Source: Variovorax sp. S12S4
GTDB taxonomy: Bacteria > Pseudomonadota > Gammaproteobacteria > Burkholderiales > Burkholderiaceae_C
Assembly: GCF_023195515.1 (NCBI RefSeq)
Contig: NZ_JALPKR020000002.1
Coordinates: 3,635,001-3,699,000, forward strand
DNA: 64,000 nt
Direction of reading: 5' to 3'
Made by a program: the position numbers and the translations under genes. The notes beneath the pieces were generated by a model that was not told the DNA's origin, did not search any database, and worked only from the letters and a program-made list of their open reading frames with translations. Positions 1 through 8,893 of the stretch are shown here, piece after piece (positions within the stretch are counted from its first letter, which is position 1; each line of letters starts with the position of its first letter).

Positions 1-329
1 TCGAGGGCGCGGCCACGCGGCTCGACGTGGAGAACCCCTGGGTCGACTGGGCCCGGCGCTCCATCGAGCAAAGCAGCGGCCAGCGCATCGACCTGCTGCC
101 CAACCTCGCGGGCTCGTTGCCCAACGACGTCTTTGCCGACCTCCTGGGCTTGCCCACGCTGTGGGTGCCGCATTCCTATCCGGCTTGTGCGCAGCATGCG
201 CCCAACGAACACCTGCTGGCGCCACTCGCGCGGGAGGGCCTGCAGATCATGGCGGGCCTGTATTGGGACCTGGGCGAACCGGGGCTCGCGCCGTGGGCGG
301 CCGAGAAAAAACAGCACGCCGCCTCCTGA
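1..329 (+). CDS. M20 family metallopeptidase, C-terminal end (partial)
   Basis: The reading frame is open from the left edge (codons begin at base 3) and ends with TGA. About 108 residues remain. The stretch [20 protein letters not shown] followed by [11 protein letters not shown] matches the C-terminal end of M20/ArgE/DapE-type dinuclear zinc peptidases, where the conserved H and NEH region closes the metal site and substrate cleft. Such enzymes cleave amide bonds of acylated amino acids or dipeptides in the cytoplasm. A Bug solute receptor follows 20 bases downstream, probably in the same transcript, so the receptor may bind a substrate of this hydrolase. The exact substrate cannot be told from this fragment. 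Confidence 0.8.
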   Translation, partial: EGAATRLDVENPWVDWARRSIEQSSGQRIDLLPNLAGSLPNDVFADLLGLPTLWVPHSYPACAQHAPNEHLLAPLAREGLQIMAGLYWDLGEPGLAPWAAEKKQHAAS

Positions 330-349
330 TTTTTCTTCTTGGACGAACG

Positions 350-1339
350 ATGAAAACTGCTCTCTCCCATACCCTTCGAAGCCTGCTGGCCTGTGCTTCG
401 GCCTTCATCGCCCTGCATGCGCCCGCGCTCGCGCAGGACGCCTGGCCCGACAGGCCCGTGAAGCTGGTCGTACCTTTTCCACCGGGTGGCGGCACCGACA
501 TCGTCGCGCGGGCGATGGGGCAGGGCTTGTCGGAGCGGCTCGGCCAGCCCGTGGTCATCGACAACAAGCCCGGCGCCTCCACCATCATCGGCACCGATGC
601 GGTCGCCAAGGCCGCGCCGGACGGGTACACGCTGCTGCTCTCGGGCTCCACCAGCTACAGCGTGAACCCCGCGCTTCGCGCCAAGCTGCCCTACGATCCG
701 GCGCGCGATCTCGCGCCCATTGCCATCGTCGCGCGCACGCCGCTGGTGCTGGTGGTGGGGGCCGGAACGCCATGGCGCTCGCTGCCCGAGCTCATTGCCG
801 CCGCCAAGGCCAAGCCGAAGAGCATTCGCTACGCAACCTTCGGCGCCGGCTCGGGGCCGCACCTGGCGGGCGAACTTCTCGCGTTGGCCGCGGGCATTCA
901 GCTGCAGGACATTCCGTACAAGGGCAGCAGCCAAGGCTCGATGGCGGTGATCGGCGGCGAGATCGAGATCGGCATCGACACCGTGGCCGCCGTGGCGCCG
1001 CATGTGCGCTCGGGCAAGCTGCGTGCGCTGGGCAACGTGGGCGCGACGCGCTCCAGCATGCTGCCCGAGGTGCGCACCCTGGCCGAACAGGGGCTGCCAG
1101 ACGCGACCTTCGACGCCTGGTACGGCTTTGCCGCGCCGGCCCGCACGCCGGCACCGGTGCTCGACAAGCTGGCGCGGGCGGTCACCGCAACCATGAGCAG
1201 CCCGGCCTTGCAGGCGCAGCTTCGCACGCAAGGCATGGAGCCGGTGGCAATCGGCGCGGCGGCGTTCCGCAGCCAGATGGAGGGCGAGATCTCGCGCTAT
1301 CGCGCGCTGGCCCATCGCGCAGGCATTGCGCCCGAATAA
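350..1339 (+). CDS. Bug/TctC family periplasmic solute-binding receptor
   Basis: A 329-residue protein with a Sec signal peptide ending near ALAQDAWP. The family signatures are present in order: [11 protein letters not shown] near residue 45, [20 protein letters not shown], and the C-terminal domain with SGKLRALG. Bug proteins are the extracytoplasmic receptors of tripartite tricarboxylate transporters and bind carboxylates or amides through two carboxylate-clamping loops. No TctA or TctB membrane gene is nearby, so this is an orphan receptor, common in Bordetella and Variovorax relatives. The ATG at 350 is chosen because it directly precedes the signal peptide; a longer upstream frame is only an in-frame extension over the peptidase gene. 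The ligand is unknown. Confidence 0.9.
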   Translation: MKTALSHTLRSLLACASAFIALHAPALAQDAWPDRPVKLVVPFPPGGGTDIVARAMGQGLSERLGQPVVIDNKPGASTIIGTDAVAKAAPDGYTLLLSGSTSYSVNPALRAKLPYDPARDLAPIAIVARTPLVLVVGAGTPWRSLPELIAAAKAKPKSIRYATFGAGSGPHLAGELLALAAGIQLQDIPYKGSSQGSMAVIGGEIEIGIDTVAAVAPHVRSGKLRALGNVGATRSSMLPEVRTLAEQGLPDATFDAWYGFAAPARTPAPVLDKLARAVTATMSSPALQAQLRTQGMEPVAIGAAAFRSQMEGEISRYRALAHRAGIAPE

Positions 1340-1346
1340 CGTTGGC

Positions 1347-2159
1347 TCAGGCGGGCGTGCCGACGAAGTCGCGCAGCGCAAACAGCACTTCGTCGGGCGC
1401 CTCGCTCATCAGCGAGTGTCCCGCATGCACCGTGACGACCTTGCCCTGCTTCGCCTTGGAGGCGAGTGCCTTGGTGGCGCGCGGCGGCGTCATCTGGTCG
1501 GCATCGCCAAGCAGGAAGAGCACGGGGCATTGCACGGCTTCGATGGCTTGTTCGCCGTTGGCGTAGTCGTTGCAGGCCTTGAACCCGATGTGGAACACGT
1601 TGGCGCTGCGGTTGCTCGCGAGCACGCGGCGCATCAGCGCGCGCGAGCTGCCGTAGAGCCACGTGCCGGGGCCGAGCGAGGAGGGCGGCGGCGCAAGCAG
1701 CGAATGCGAGAAGTTGTTCACCATGGTGATGGCACGCTGCGGATCGTTGAGGGCGCCGTCGAGCAGTGCGGGCGACACGGTCATCGGGTAAGCGGTGCCC
1801 ACCAGCGCAAGATGCGTAACGCGCTCGGGCGCGCGTGAGGCGGCCTCCAGCGCAATGAGCGAGCCGAAGCTGTGGCCTACCAGCGCAGCCTTTTGCACGC
1901 CGGCGGCGTCGAGCAGCGCAATGACGAACTGCGCGGCCTCTTCCACGCTGGCGGGTGGCGGCCCCTCGCTCTTGCAATGGCCGGGCAGGTCGAGCGCGAG
2001 CACGTTCCAGCCGTGGTTGGCGAACCAGCGGCTTTGCAGGATCCACACGCTGTGGTCGTTGAGCACGCCGTGGATGAACACCACGGTGGGCTTGTTTGCA
2101 TCGAAGGCTTTGCCGCCTGTGTAGCAATAAGTGGTGTGGCTGTTGACGGTGTAGTTCAT
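1347..2159 (-). CDS. alpha/beta-fold hydrolase
   Basis: A 270-residue single-domain alpha/beta hydrolase. The oxyanion segment HGVLNDHSVW lies near residue 30, the nucleophile elbow GHSFGS puts the serine near residue 97, the acid is in GDADQMTPP, and the histidine in HAGHSL near the C-terminus. All three triad residues are present, so the enzyme should be active as an esterase or lactonase-type hydrolase in the cytoplasm; no signal peptide is seen. It converges on the Bug gene with a 7-base gap. The start at 2159 removes 49 residues of upstream frame that lie in the inverted repeat and do not resemble the family. Substrate unknown. Confidence 0.82.
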   Translation of the reverse strand: MNYTVNSHTTYCYTGGKAFDANKPTVVFIHGVLNDHSVWILQSRWFANHGWNVLALDLPGHCKSEGPPPASVEEAAQFVIALLDAAGVQKAALVGHSFGSLIALEAASRAPERVTHLALVGTAYPMTVSPALLDGALNDPQRAITMVNNFSHSLLAPPPSSLGPGTWLYGSSRALMRRVLASNRSANVFHIGFKACNDYANGEQAIEAVQCPVLFLLGDADQMTPPRATKALASKAKQGKVVTVHAGHSLMSEAPDEVLFALRDFVGTPA

Positions 2160-2228
2160 GTCGGTTGCTTTACCGTTGCGTTTGGAGTTGTGCGCGGCCT
2201 TGTTCAGGGCGCGTGCAAAGGCCACCGG

Positions 2229-2434
2229 GTACTCCCCTCCGCGAATGTCCCCCGCCTTCGGCTCCTCCTTTATTTCGCTGCGCGGAGCACCCGATGCCCT
2301 GTGCACTGGGGCACGCTGTTGGTGTGCGGCCGATCAACGACCACTGCTCATAACGCGCACGTCGATGTGGTGCCTTGCGCAGCGAAATAAAGGAGGAGGC
2401 CGCAGGCCGGGGGACATTCGCGGAGCAAGGTACC
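2229..2434. repeat. Long imperfect inverted repeat with about 70-bp arms
   Basis: This fills most of the gene-free stretch 2160-2499. The left arm (about 2229-2296) and right arm (about 2367-2434) are reverse complements with few mismatches and short indels; shared blocks include CTCCGCGAATGTCCCCCG and CTCCTTTATTTCGCTGCGC. The spacer of about 70 bases holds no recognisable gene. Folded as RNA it would give a very stable cruciform-like hairpin, and it lies between two minus-strand genes (metY upstream, the hydrolase downstream). It looks like a dispersed palindromic element of the REP/MITE kind; I recall similar blocks in Variovorax genomes, but only one copy is in this window. Confidence 0.8.
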
Positions 2435-2499
2435 CCGTCGGCGGGTGCGCGCCCCGAATGAACGAACCCAAGAGCACCGAACACGAACACAAAGCATCC

Positions 2500-3810
2500 T
2501 CAACCCCCTGCCTTTTCCGCAGCCTTCAGCGCCCGCTTCAGGTCGTCGATCAGGTCCGCCGGATCTTCAAGACCGATCGAAAGCCGGATCGTCCCCTGCG
2601 AAATGCCCGCACCCGCCAGCGCCTCATCGGTCATGCGGAAGTGCGTGGTGCTGGCCGGGTGGATCACCAGGCTGCGGCAATCGCCCACATTCGCCAGGTG
2701 GCTGAAGAGCTTGAGCGCCTCGATGAATGCCTTGCCCTGCGCGCGGCTGCCCTTGATGTCGAAGCTGAACACCGCGCCCGCACCGCGTGCGCCGTGGCGC
2801 AACAGCTTTTGCGCCAGCGCGTGGCTCGGGTGCGATTCGATCAGCGGATGGCCCACGCGCGACACGAAGGGGTGGCTTGCGAGAAATTCGACCACCTTTT
2901 GCGTGTTGTCGATGTGGCGCTCCATGCGCAGCGGCAGGGTTTCGATGCCCTGCAAGATCAGCCAGGCGGTGTGCGGGCTCATGGAGGCGCCGAAGTCGCG
3001 CAGGCCTTCGCGCCGCGCGCGCAGCAGGAATGCACCGACCGTGCTCTCCTCGCTGAAGACCATGTTGTGAAAGCCGTCGTAGGCCTGGGTCAGCTCCGCA
3101 AATTTGCCCGACTTTTCCCAGTCGAAACTGCCGCCGTCGACCACCACGCCGCCAATCACGGTGCCATGGCCCGAGAGGAACTTGGTAGCCGAGTGGTAGA
3201 CAAGGTCGGCGCCCCAGTCGAAGGGCTTGATGAGGTAGGGCGAGGTGAGCGTGGAGTCGACCAGCAGCGGCACACCGGCTTCGTGGGCAATGTCGCTCAC
3301 CGCCGGAATGTCGAGCACGTCGAGCCCGGGGTTGCCCACGGTTTCGCCGAAGAAGAGCTTGGTTTCGGGGCGCACCGCGGCGCGCCAGCTGTCCAGGTCG
3401 CCGGGTTTCACGAAGGTGGTTTCGATGCCGAAGCGCCGCATCGTGTAGTGCAGCAGGTTCTGCGAGCCACCATAGAGCGCGGTGCTGGCCACGATGTGCG
3501 AGCCCGCGCCCATGAGCGTGGCGATCGAGAGGTGCAGCGCAGCCTGCCCGCTGGCGGTGGCAATGGCGCCGATGCCGCCTTCGAGCGCCGAAACGCGCTG
3601 CTCGAGCACCGCATTGGTCGGGTTGCTGATGCGCGAGTACACATGGCCCGCGCGCTCCAGGTTGAAGAGCGCGGCCGCATGGTCGCTCGACTCGAAGACA
3701 AAAGAAGTGGTGAGATGGATCGGCACCGCCCGCGCGCCGGTGGCGGGGTCGGGTGCGGCGCCGGCGTGCAGCGCCAAAGTATCGAATCCGGGGTCGGAAT
3801 AGCCGGGCAT
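2500..3810 (-). CDS. metY: O-acetylhomoserine aminocarboxypropyltransferase / cysteine synthase family (MetY type)
   Basis: A 436-residue PLP enzyme of the Cys/Met metabolism family. It would replace the acetyl group of O-acetylhomoserine with sulfide or methanethiol to make homocysteine or methionine. Visible family marks are FDTLALHAG at the N-terminus, YSRISNPTNAVLE, SGQAALHL, the long middle region, and HSATKFLSGHGT holding the PLP lysine. Length matches MetY (about 430) rather than MetB/MetC (about 390). The ATG at 3810 has AAAGG five bases upstream; a GTG two codons earlier lacks that spacing. It is monocistronic on the minus strand, with the long inverted repeat downstream. O-succinylhomoserine specificity (MetZ) is the main alternative. 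Confidence 0.88.
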   Translation of the reverse strand: MPGYSDPGFDTLALHAGAAPDPATGARAVPIHLTTSFVFESSDHAAALFNLERAGHVYSRISNPTNAVLEQRVSALEGGIGAIATASGQAALHLSIATLMGAGSHIVASTALYGGSQNLLHYTMRRFGIETTFVKPGDLDSWRAAVRPETKLFFGETVGNPGLDVLDIPAVSDIAHEAGVPLLVDSTLTSPYLIKPFDWGADLVYHSATKFLSGHGTVIGGVVVDGGSFDWEKSGKFAELTQAYDGFHNMVFSEESTVGAFLLRARREGLRDFGASMSPHTAWLILQGIETLPLRMERHIDNTQKVVEFLASHPFVSRVGHPLIESHPSHALAQKLLRHGARGAGAVFSFDIKGSRAQGKAFIEALKLFSHLANVGDCRSLVIHPASTTHFRMTDEALAGAGISQGTIRLSIGLEDPADLIDDLKRALKAAEKAGG

Positions 3811-3953
3811 GAGCACCTTTCTGGGTTCGTTCGCAATGCCCCGTTACGTCTGCTAATCATGCGCGCGCATCATGGGCGTGGGAGTCGGCGCCGATTGTGG
3901 GCTATATTCAATTCGGCACCGCCGCCGAGAACGATTTCCGAGAGGAGCACACG

Positions 3954-4394
3954 ATGAAAGTCAGCGACATCCTTCGCGTCAAGGGCAACACGCTCTTCAC
4001 CATCACGCCTGACGACCTGCTGGCCGAAGCGGTCAAGACCATGGCGGAAAAGGACATCGGCTCCCTGGTGGTCATGGAACACGGCGACCTGGTCGGCATG
4101 CTCACCTTCAGGGAAGTGATCGTGGCCCTGGTCGACAACGGTGGCCAGGTGGGCGGCACGCTCGTGCGCAAGGCCATGGATGACGCGCCCGTCACGTGCA
4201 CCCTCGAAACCGAGCTCGACGAAATCCGCCGCATCATGCTGGAGCGCCACGCGCGCTACATGCCCGTGATGGACAAGCGCATGCTGATGGGCGTGATCAG
4301 CTTCTACGACGTGGCCAAGGCCGTGGTGGACAGCCAGAATTTCGAAAACAAGATGCTCAAGGCCTACATCCGCGACTGGCCTGAAGAGCAGTAG
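3954..4394 (+). CDS. CBS-pair domain protein
   Basis: A 146-residue protein made almost wholly of two CBS domains (about residues 5-60 and 75-135), with motifs DDLLAEAVKTMAEKDIGSLVV and LDEIRRIMLERHARYMPVMD. CBS pairs form a Bateman module that binds adenosyl ligands such as AMP, ATP or SAM. No catalytic or membrane domain is attached, so it is a stand-alone sensor whose partner is unknown. The start at 3954 is fixed by AGAGGAG ending seven bases upstream and by the usual MKVSDIL opening. It is divergent from metY with a 143-base spacer, and converges on a Bug gene. Confidence 0.87.
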   Translation: MKVSDILRVKGNTLFTITPDDLLAEAVKTMAEKDIGSLVVMEHGDLVGMLTFREVIVALVDNGGQVGGTLVRKAMDDAPVTCTLETELDEIRRIMLERHARYMPVMDKRMLMGVISFYDVAKAVVDSQNFENKMLKAYIRDWPEEQ

Positions 4395-4427
4395 CCACGG
4401 CGGCGACAGCCACGCGGCCCGGCTGGC

Positions 4428-5432
4428 TTATTCCTTGATATTGGCCGTCTGCACGATCTTCTGATTGCGGGCGTACTCGGCCTGCACAAACTGCCCGAAC
4501 TGCTCCGGCGTGCCGCTGCCGGGCAGGGCGCCTTGCTCGTTGAGCTTGGCACGCACCTGTTCCTCGGCCAGCACTGCGTTCAGCTCCTGGTTGAGGCGCG
4601 CCACCACGGCGGGCGGGGTCTTGGCGGGCGCGAAGATGCCGGTCCAGCTCACCATGTCGTAGCCCTTGAGACCGGGCATCTCGTTGAAGGTGGGCACGTT
4701 GGGCAGGGCCGCCAAGCGCTGGCCGCTGGTAATGCCCAGCGCCTTCAGACGGTTGCCGTTCACATGCGGAATGGCGCTGGTGCTGACCAGCATCGCCAGG
4801 TCGACCTGGTTGCCGATCACGTCGGTGGCAATCTGCGCGCCGCCGCGGTAGGGCACGTGGGTCACGAAGATGCCGCTGCGCTGCTTCAAGAGTTCCATGG
4901 CCAGCTGCAGCACCGTGCCCACGCCCGAGGTGGCGTAGTTGTAGCCGCCGGGCTTGGCCTTGGCGAGCTTCACGAAGTCGGCATAGGTCTGCGCCTCCAG
5001 GCCGGGGCGTGCCACCAGCACCATCGGCGCGGTGTTGAGCATGCCCACCGGCGCAAGATCCTTGAGCGGATCGAACTTGAAGGCCGAGGGGTTGACCAGC
5101 CGGCCGATGGCAATGGCGCTGTTGGGCCCGACCACCAGCGTATAGCCGTCGGGCGCCGCATTCACGGCCTTGGCCACGCCGATGGCGCCGCCCGCTCCAC
5201 TGACGTTGTCGATGACGACCGACTGCTTCAGCCGCTCGGCCAGCCGGGTGGCAACGAGGCGGGCGTTGACGTCCACGCTGCCGCCCGCCGTGTAGGGAAC
5301 GATCAGCGTGATCGGCTTGGCGGCGGGCCAGGCGGCCTGTGCGAGTGCCGCGGCGGGCAGCATCGAGCAAAGGGCGGCGGCAAGAAGAGTGCGGCGGGGC
5401 ATGCTGAAGGGTTGGGTCATGGCTTGGCTCAT
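4428..5432 (-). CDS. Bug/TctC family receptor coupled to an adenosine-deaminase-like gene
   Basis: A 334-residue receptor with a signal peptide (PRRTLLAAALCSMLPAAALA) and Bug signatures LIVPYTAGGSVDVNARL, VVIDNVSGAGG, APDGYTLV and the C-terminal SGQRLAALPNVPT region. The chosen ATG at 5432 overlaps the stop of the upstream deaminase gene as ATGA, which implies translational coupling; the ATG at 5402 just before the twin-arginine-like MPRRT is an alternative signal-peptide start. The coupling suggests that the receptor delivers a substrate, perhaps a purine nucleoside or base, for the deaminase. TctA and TctB are absent nearby. Ligand assignment is inference. Confidence 0.88.
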   Translation of the reverse strand: MSQAMTQPFSMPRRTLLAAALCSMLPAAALAQAAWPAAKPITLIVPYTAGGSVDVNARLVATRLAERLKQSVVIDNVSGAGGAIGVAKAVNAAPDGYTLVVGPNSAIAIGRLVNPSAFKFDPLKDLAPVGMLNTAPMVLVARPGLEAQTYADFVKLAKAKPGGYNYATSGVGTVLQLAMELLKQRSGIFVTHVPYRGGAQIATDVIGNQVDLAMLVSTSAIPHVNGNRLKALGITSGQRLAALPNVPTFNEMPGLKGYDMVSWTGIFAPAKTPPAVVARLNQELNAVLAEEQVRAKLNEQGALPGSGTPEQFGQFVQAEYARNQKIVQTANIKE

Positions 5433-6520
5433 TGCGGGTGGGCGGATTGCGGTTCTTGTGCGAGGCGGGCGCGCAGCGCGTCGAATTCCTGGCTCCATTG
5501 CGTGCGCCATGCGCGGCGCTGGGTGTCGTCGATCCATGCGCCGTCGAGCCCGTTGTGCATGAAGCCGCGCAGGTCGTCCAGGCCGAAGCCGAGGTCGCGC
5601 ACCATCATCAGCCAGGCCTCGGTGGGCGTGACTTTGTGCAGCGTCGGGTCGTCGGTGTTGGGATGGATGCGCAGGCCCAGGCCGGGCATGCGGCGGATGG
5701 GATGGTCGAGAGCCCAGCGCTCCGGCGGCAGGGTGCGCAGGTAATAGGAATTGGTGGGCACCACGGTAAAGATCACGCCGCGCTCGGCGCACTCGCGTGC
5801 GAAGTCAGGTTGATCGACCACCGTGTAGCCGTGGTCGATGCGGTCGACATGCAGCGTGTCGAGCGCGGTGCGCACGTTGGTCCAGGGCATGCCGAACTCA
5901 CCCGCGTGCGCCGTGGCCTTGAGCCCCGCGCGCCGCGCTTCGGCATACGCCTCCGCGAAAAGCTCGGGCGGCCGGTCGATCTCGCGGTAGTCGATGCCGA
6001 TGCCGATCACCTCGTCGCAGCGGTACGCCTTGACCCACTCCACCATCTCGACGGCGGCCTCCGGGCTGGCCTCGCGGTCGATGGCGGCGATGAGGCGGCC
6101 CGTGATGCCGAACTCCTGCTGCGCGTCCTGGATGGCGCGCACGATCGCGCACTGCGCCATCGGATACGGAATGCCGGAGCCGTGCACGGTGCCTGTCGGG
6201 TTCCAGAAGAACTCGGCGTAGCGCACGTTGTGGGCCGCGGCGTCCTCCAGGTATTCGAGTGTCAGCTGGTACAGGTCGCCGGGGCTGCGCACCAGCTGCG
6301 CGTCGAGTGCTCGCAGCACACGCAGCACGCCGACGGGCTTTTCTCCGCGCGTATAGAAGCCTTCGATTTCATCGGCCGCCAGCGGCGAACCGGCGCGATG
6401 GTTCAGTTGCTTGAAGGTCTCGTGGCGCACCGTGCCGAACAGGTGGCAATGCAGCTCCACCTTGGGCATCGCATGCAGCATGGATTCCAGCGTGAGGGGC
6501 GGCAGATCGAGGCGGGTCAT
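5429..6520 (-). CDS. adenosine deaminase family hydrolase
   Basis: A metal-dependent amidohydrolase-fold protein of 363 residues. The opening motif is PKVELHCHLFGT, where classical adenosine deaminases have HxHLDG; further on are KATAHAGEFG (catalytic Glu), DRIDHGY (His) and HPNTDDP (metal-binding Asp). The full metal and proton-shuttle set is therefore present. The predicted reaction is hydrolytic deamination of a purine nucleoside or related aminated ring; the altered first motif leaves substrate open. I place the start at 6520 because the longer frame to 6583 runs through an AT-rich palindrome and gives an atypical N-terminus; no strong ribosome site supports either. It is divergent from a broken LysR gene. 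Confidence 0.8.
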   Translation of the reverse strand: MTRLDLPPLTLESMLHAMPKVELHCHLFGTVRHETFKQLNHRAGSPLAADEIEGFYTRGEKPVGVLRVLRALDAQLVRSPGDLYQLTLEYLEDAAAHNVRYAEFFWNPTGTVHGSGIPYPMAQCAIVRAIQDAQQEFGITGRLIAAIDREASPEAAVEMVEWVKAYRCDEVIGIGIDYREIDRPPELFAEAYAEARRAGLKATAHAGEFGMPWTNVRTALDTLHVDRIDHGYTVVDQPDFARECAERGVIFTVVPTNSYYLRTLPPERWALDHPIRRMPGLGLRIHPNTDDPTLHKVTPTEAWLMMVRDLGFGLDDLRGFMHNGLDGAWIDDTQRRAWRTQWSQEFDALRARLAQEPQSAHPQ

Positions 6521-6574
6521 GCCGGGCAGTCTAGGGAGCGGCGCCTCATAAGCAAAATTTTGAATTTCTATAAT

Positions 6575-6591
6575 TTGATTCATTGAATCAA
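6575..6591. promoter_or_regulatory. Palindrome in the divergent deaminase/LysR promoter region
   Basis: The sequence TTGATTCATTGAATCAA has perfect 7-base arms around a 3-base centre. It sits 17 bases before the LysR start codon and 55 bases before the preferred deaminase start, inside an AT-rich island between two GC-rich genes. LysR-type regulators usually bind such interrupted dyads in shared divergent promoters, so this is a plausible operator for the adjacent LysR gene. The longest deaminase frame would start within this palindrome, which argues against that start. Confidence 0.55.
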
Positions 6592-6607
6592 TCGCCTACC
6601 CAACTCC

Positions 6608-7569
6608 ATGGCCTCTTCGCCGCTTCGGGCGCTCACGCTGCGCCAGCTTCAGTTCTTCTCGGTACTGGTGGAAGAAGGGCACTTCGCCGCGCGGCGCGCC
6701 GGTTGGCCATTACGCAGCCCGCGCTGAGCAATGCCATCAAGCAGATGGAAAAACTGCTCGGCGCCGAGCTGCTGACCCGTTCCACCCACCGGCTGGAGCT
6801 CACGTCGGTGGGCGCCGAGGTGCTGGCGCGCACCGACTTTTTGGTCAATGCGTTCGATGTGGCGCTGCGCGATATCGAGAGCACGGTGCAGCGCGGGCGG
6901 GCTTTCGTGCGCGTGGGGGTGATTCCTTCGGCGAGCGGGCGCGTCACGGCCGCGGCGAGTGAATTTCTCGAAACCGGACGGCGCGAGGTCGAAATTGCCT
7001 GGCGAGACGCACCGTCGACGGTCTTGCTGGCCGAACTCCGCAGCGGCCAGCTCGACATGACGGTTGCCGCCATCACGGAGCCACCAGGCGGCCTGACCTG
7101 CGTCGACCTGTTCCGCGACCCGCTGGTGCTGGTGGTGCGGCGCGACCACGCATTGGCCGCGGCCGATGACGCGAGCTGGGAGGCCATCGGCAAGGAACGG
7201 GTGGTGCTGTTCGAGAGCGGCAGCATGCCGGCGCTCGGCAACCCTGCCCGCGCGCAGTTCGAGCAGGGGCCCGAGCCCTACCGCGTCAGCTATTCCGAAA
7301 CGCTGTATGCGCTGGTGCGAAGCGGCCAGGCGCTGGGGCTGATGCCGCGGCTCTACACCTCGTCGCTGCGCGATCCTGAACTGGTGGTGGTCCCGTTGTC
7401 GAAGCCGCGCATCGAGCGGCGGGTGGTGCTGGCCTACCTGCCGGGGCCGATGCGCAACGTGGCGGCGCAAGAGCTGATTGCGTTTCTGCGCGAGCGGCTC
7501 CCCCAGGCCGGCGAAGCCGCGGTACGGCGCGTGGCTGGGAAGGGGGTCGAAGCCGGCGCTGAACGCTGA
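6608..7569 (+). pseudogene. LysR-family regulator gene interrupted by a one-base frameshift
   Basis: From the ATG at 6608 the frame reads MASSPLRALTLRQLQFFSVL and VEEGHF, a normal LysR helix-turn-helix start, but stops at 6725. The next part of the helix-turn-helix (ARRLAITQPALSNAIKQ) and the whole effector domain (to 7569) continue in another frame. Adding one G near base 6686, turning TTCGCC into TTCGGCC, restores a continuous reading HFGRAARRLAITQPALS. The gene would then encode about 320 residues. It is either a recent mutation or a sequencing error. It is divergent from the deaminase-Bug pair, which it probably controlled. The effector domain looks intact, with motifs such as VGVIPSASGRVTAAASEFL. 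Confidence 0.85.
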
Positions 7570-7574
7570 TTGAT

Positions 7575-8792
7575 CTAGTGCAGCTCAGCCGCAGCGTGAA
7601 TGGTTTCGCGCACGCGCGGATAGATCTGCGCATTCCACTTGCTGCCGCTGAAAACGCCATAGTGCCCCACGCCGGCCTGCAGGTGGTGCGCCTTCAGGTA
7701 GGGCCGGATGCCGGTGCACAGGTCTTGCGCCGCCACCGTCTGGCCGACCGCGCAGATGTCGTCGCGCTCGCCTTCCACGGTGAGCAGCGCGGTGCGGCGG
7801 ATGGCGGCCGGGTTCACCGTGCGGTCGCCCACGGTGAGTACGCCGCGCGGCAGGTCGTAAGTCTGGAACACGCGTTCCACCGTCTCCAGGTAGAACTCGG
7901 CCGGCAGGTCGTTCACCGCCAGGTATTCCTCGTAGAAGGCGGCAATGGTGCGCGCCTTCTCGATCTCGCCCTCGACAAGATGCTTGGCCATGTCTTCGAA
8001 CTGCTTCTTGTGGCGCTCGGGGTTCATGCTCATGAAGGCCGAAAGCTGCAGGAAGCCCGGGTACACGCGCCGCATCATGCCGGCATGCGGCCACGGCACG
8101 TGGCTGATGAGGTTGCGGCGGAACCACTCGATGGGCTTGCTGGTGGCGAGCTTGTTCACGCCGGTGGGGTTGATGCGGCAATCGACAGGGCCGGCCATGA
8201 GCGTCAGGCTGCGCGGCGTGGCGGGGTTGTCGTCTTCGGCCATGAGCGCGGTGGCGGCCAGCGCGGCCACGCAGGGCTGGCAGACCGCGACCATGTGCAC
8301 GCCCGGGCCGACGGCCTCGAGAAACTGGATGAGCTGCAGCGTGTAGTCGTCCAGGCTGAAGCCGCCATGCCACAGCGGCACGTCGCGCGCGTTGTGCCAG
8401 TCGGTCAGGTACACGTCGTGGTCGCGCAGCAGGGTGCGCACGGTTTCGCGCAGCAGTGTCGCGAAGTGGCCCGACAGTGGTGCAACCAGCAGCACGGGCG
8501 GGTGCACGGCCTTTGAGTCCTTGCGGAAGTGCAGCAGCGTGCCGAAGGGCGAGACCAGTGTTCTCTCTTCGTGCACGCCGGTTTCCACGCCGTCCACCAC
8601 CACGCTGTGAATGGCGTAGTCGGGCCGCGAATGGGTGAGCCGCATGCGCGAAAACACTTCGAACTGCGCGGCCATGCGCCGCACCATGGTGCGCTCGGTG
8701 CCGTCCTTCCAAAGTGCCTGGCCGAGGTACTGGGCTGCGAGCCGGGAGGGCGAGAGCAGGTCGGCTTGGTTCTGGTAGGCCCGGTACAACAT
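7575..8792 (-). CDS. phaZ: intracellular polyhydroxyalkanoate depolymerase
   Basis: A 405-residue PHB/PHA depolymerase of the cytoplasmic, signal-less type that mobilises native storage granules. It begins MLYRAYQNQADLLSPSRLAA, as in the Cupriavidus PhaZa1 family. The nucleophile region reads MVAVCQPCVAALAA, with cysteine in place of the usual serine elbow, as known for intracellular depolymerases; candidate acid and base lie in TVEGERDDICAVGQT and AGVGHYGVFSGSKW. The start at 8792 drops a 30-residue upstream extension that has no family resemblance. It is divergent from a GST gene, with a 101-base shared promoter region, and converges on the broken LysR gene. Confidence 0.92.
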   Translation of the reverse strand: MLYRAYQNQADLLSPSRLAAQYLGQALWKDGTERTMVRRMAAQFEVFSRMRLTHSRPDYAIHSVVVDGVETGVHEERTLVSPFGTLLHFRKDSKAVHPPVLLVAPLSGHFATLLRETVRTLLRDHDVYLTDWHNARDVPLWHGGFSLDDYTLQLIQFLEAVGPGVHMVAVCQPCVAALAATALMAEDDNPATPRSLTLMAGPVDCRINPTGVNKLATSKPIEWFRRNLISHVPWPHAGMMRRVYPGFLQLSAFMSMNPERHKKQFEDMAKHLVEGEIEKARTIAAFYEEYLAVNDLPAEFYLETVERVFQTYDLPRGVLTVGDRTVNPAAIRRTALLTVEGERDDICAVGQTVAAQDLCTGIRPYLKAHHLQAGVGHYGVFSGSKWNAQIYPRVRETIHAAAELH

Positions 8793-8893
8793 ATAAGTAG
8801 TACAGGCAAGTTGCGGGCCAAGCGGTGGCACAGGCCTTGCACGGCCATGGGAGCCAACCCGGCAGCAAGGCAGACCCGCCAAGGAGACCCACG

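Noticed and set aside
2158..3957. Long plus-strand open frame (about 600 codons) opposite metY
   Set aside because: It is antisense to a clear PLP enzyme, has Arg/His-rich composition typical of shadow frames in high-GC DNA, and no family motifs.
6521..6583. N-terminal 21 residues of the longest deaminase frame
   Set aside because: They lie in an AT-rich palindrome-bearing promoter region and do not match the family; the shorter start at 6520 is preferred.
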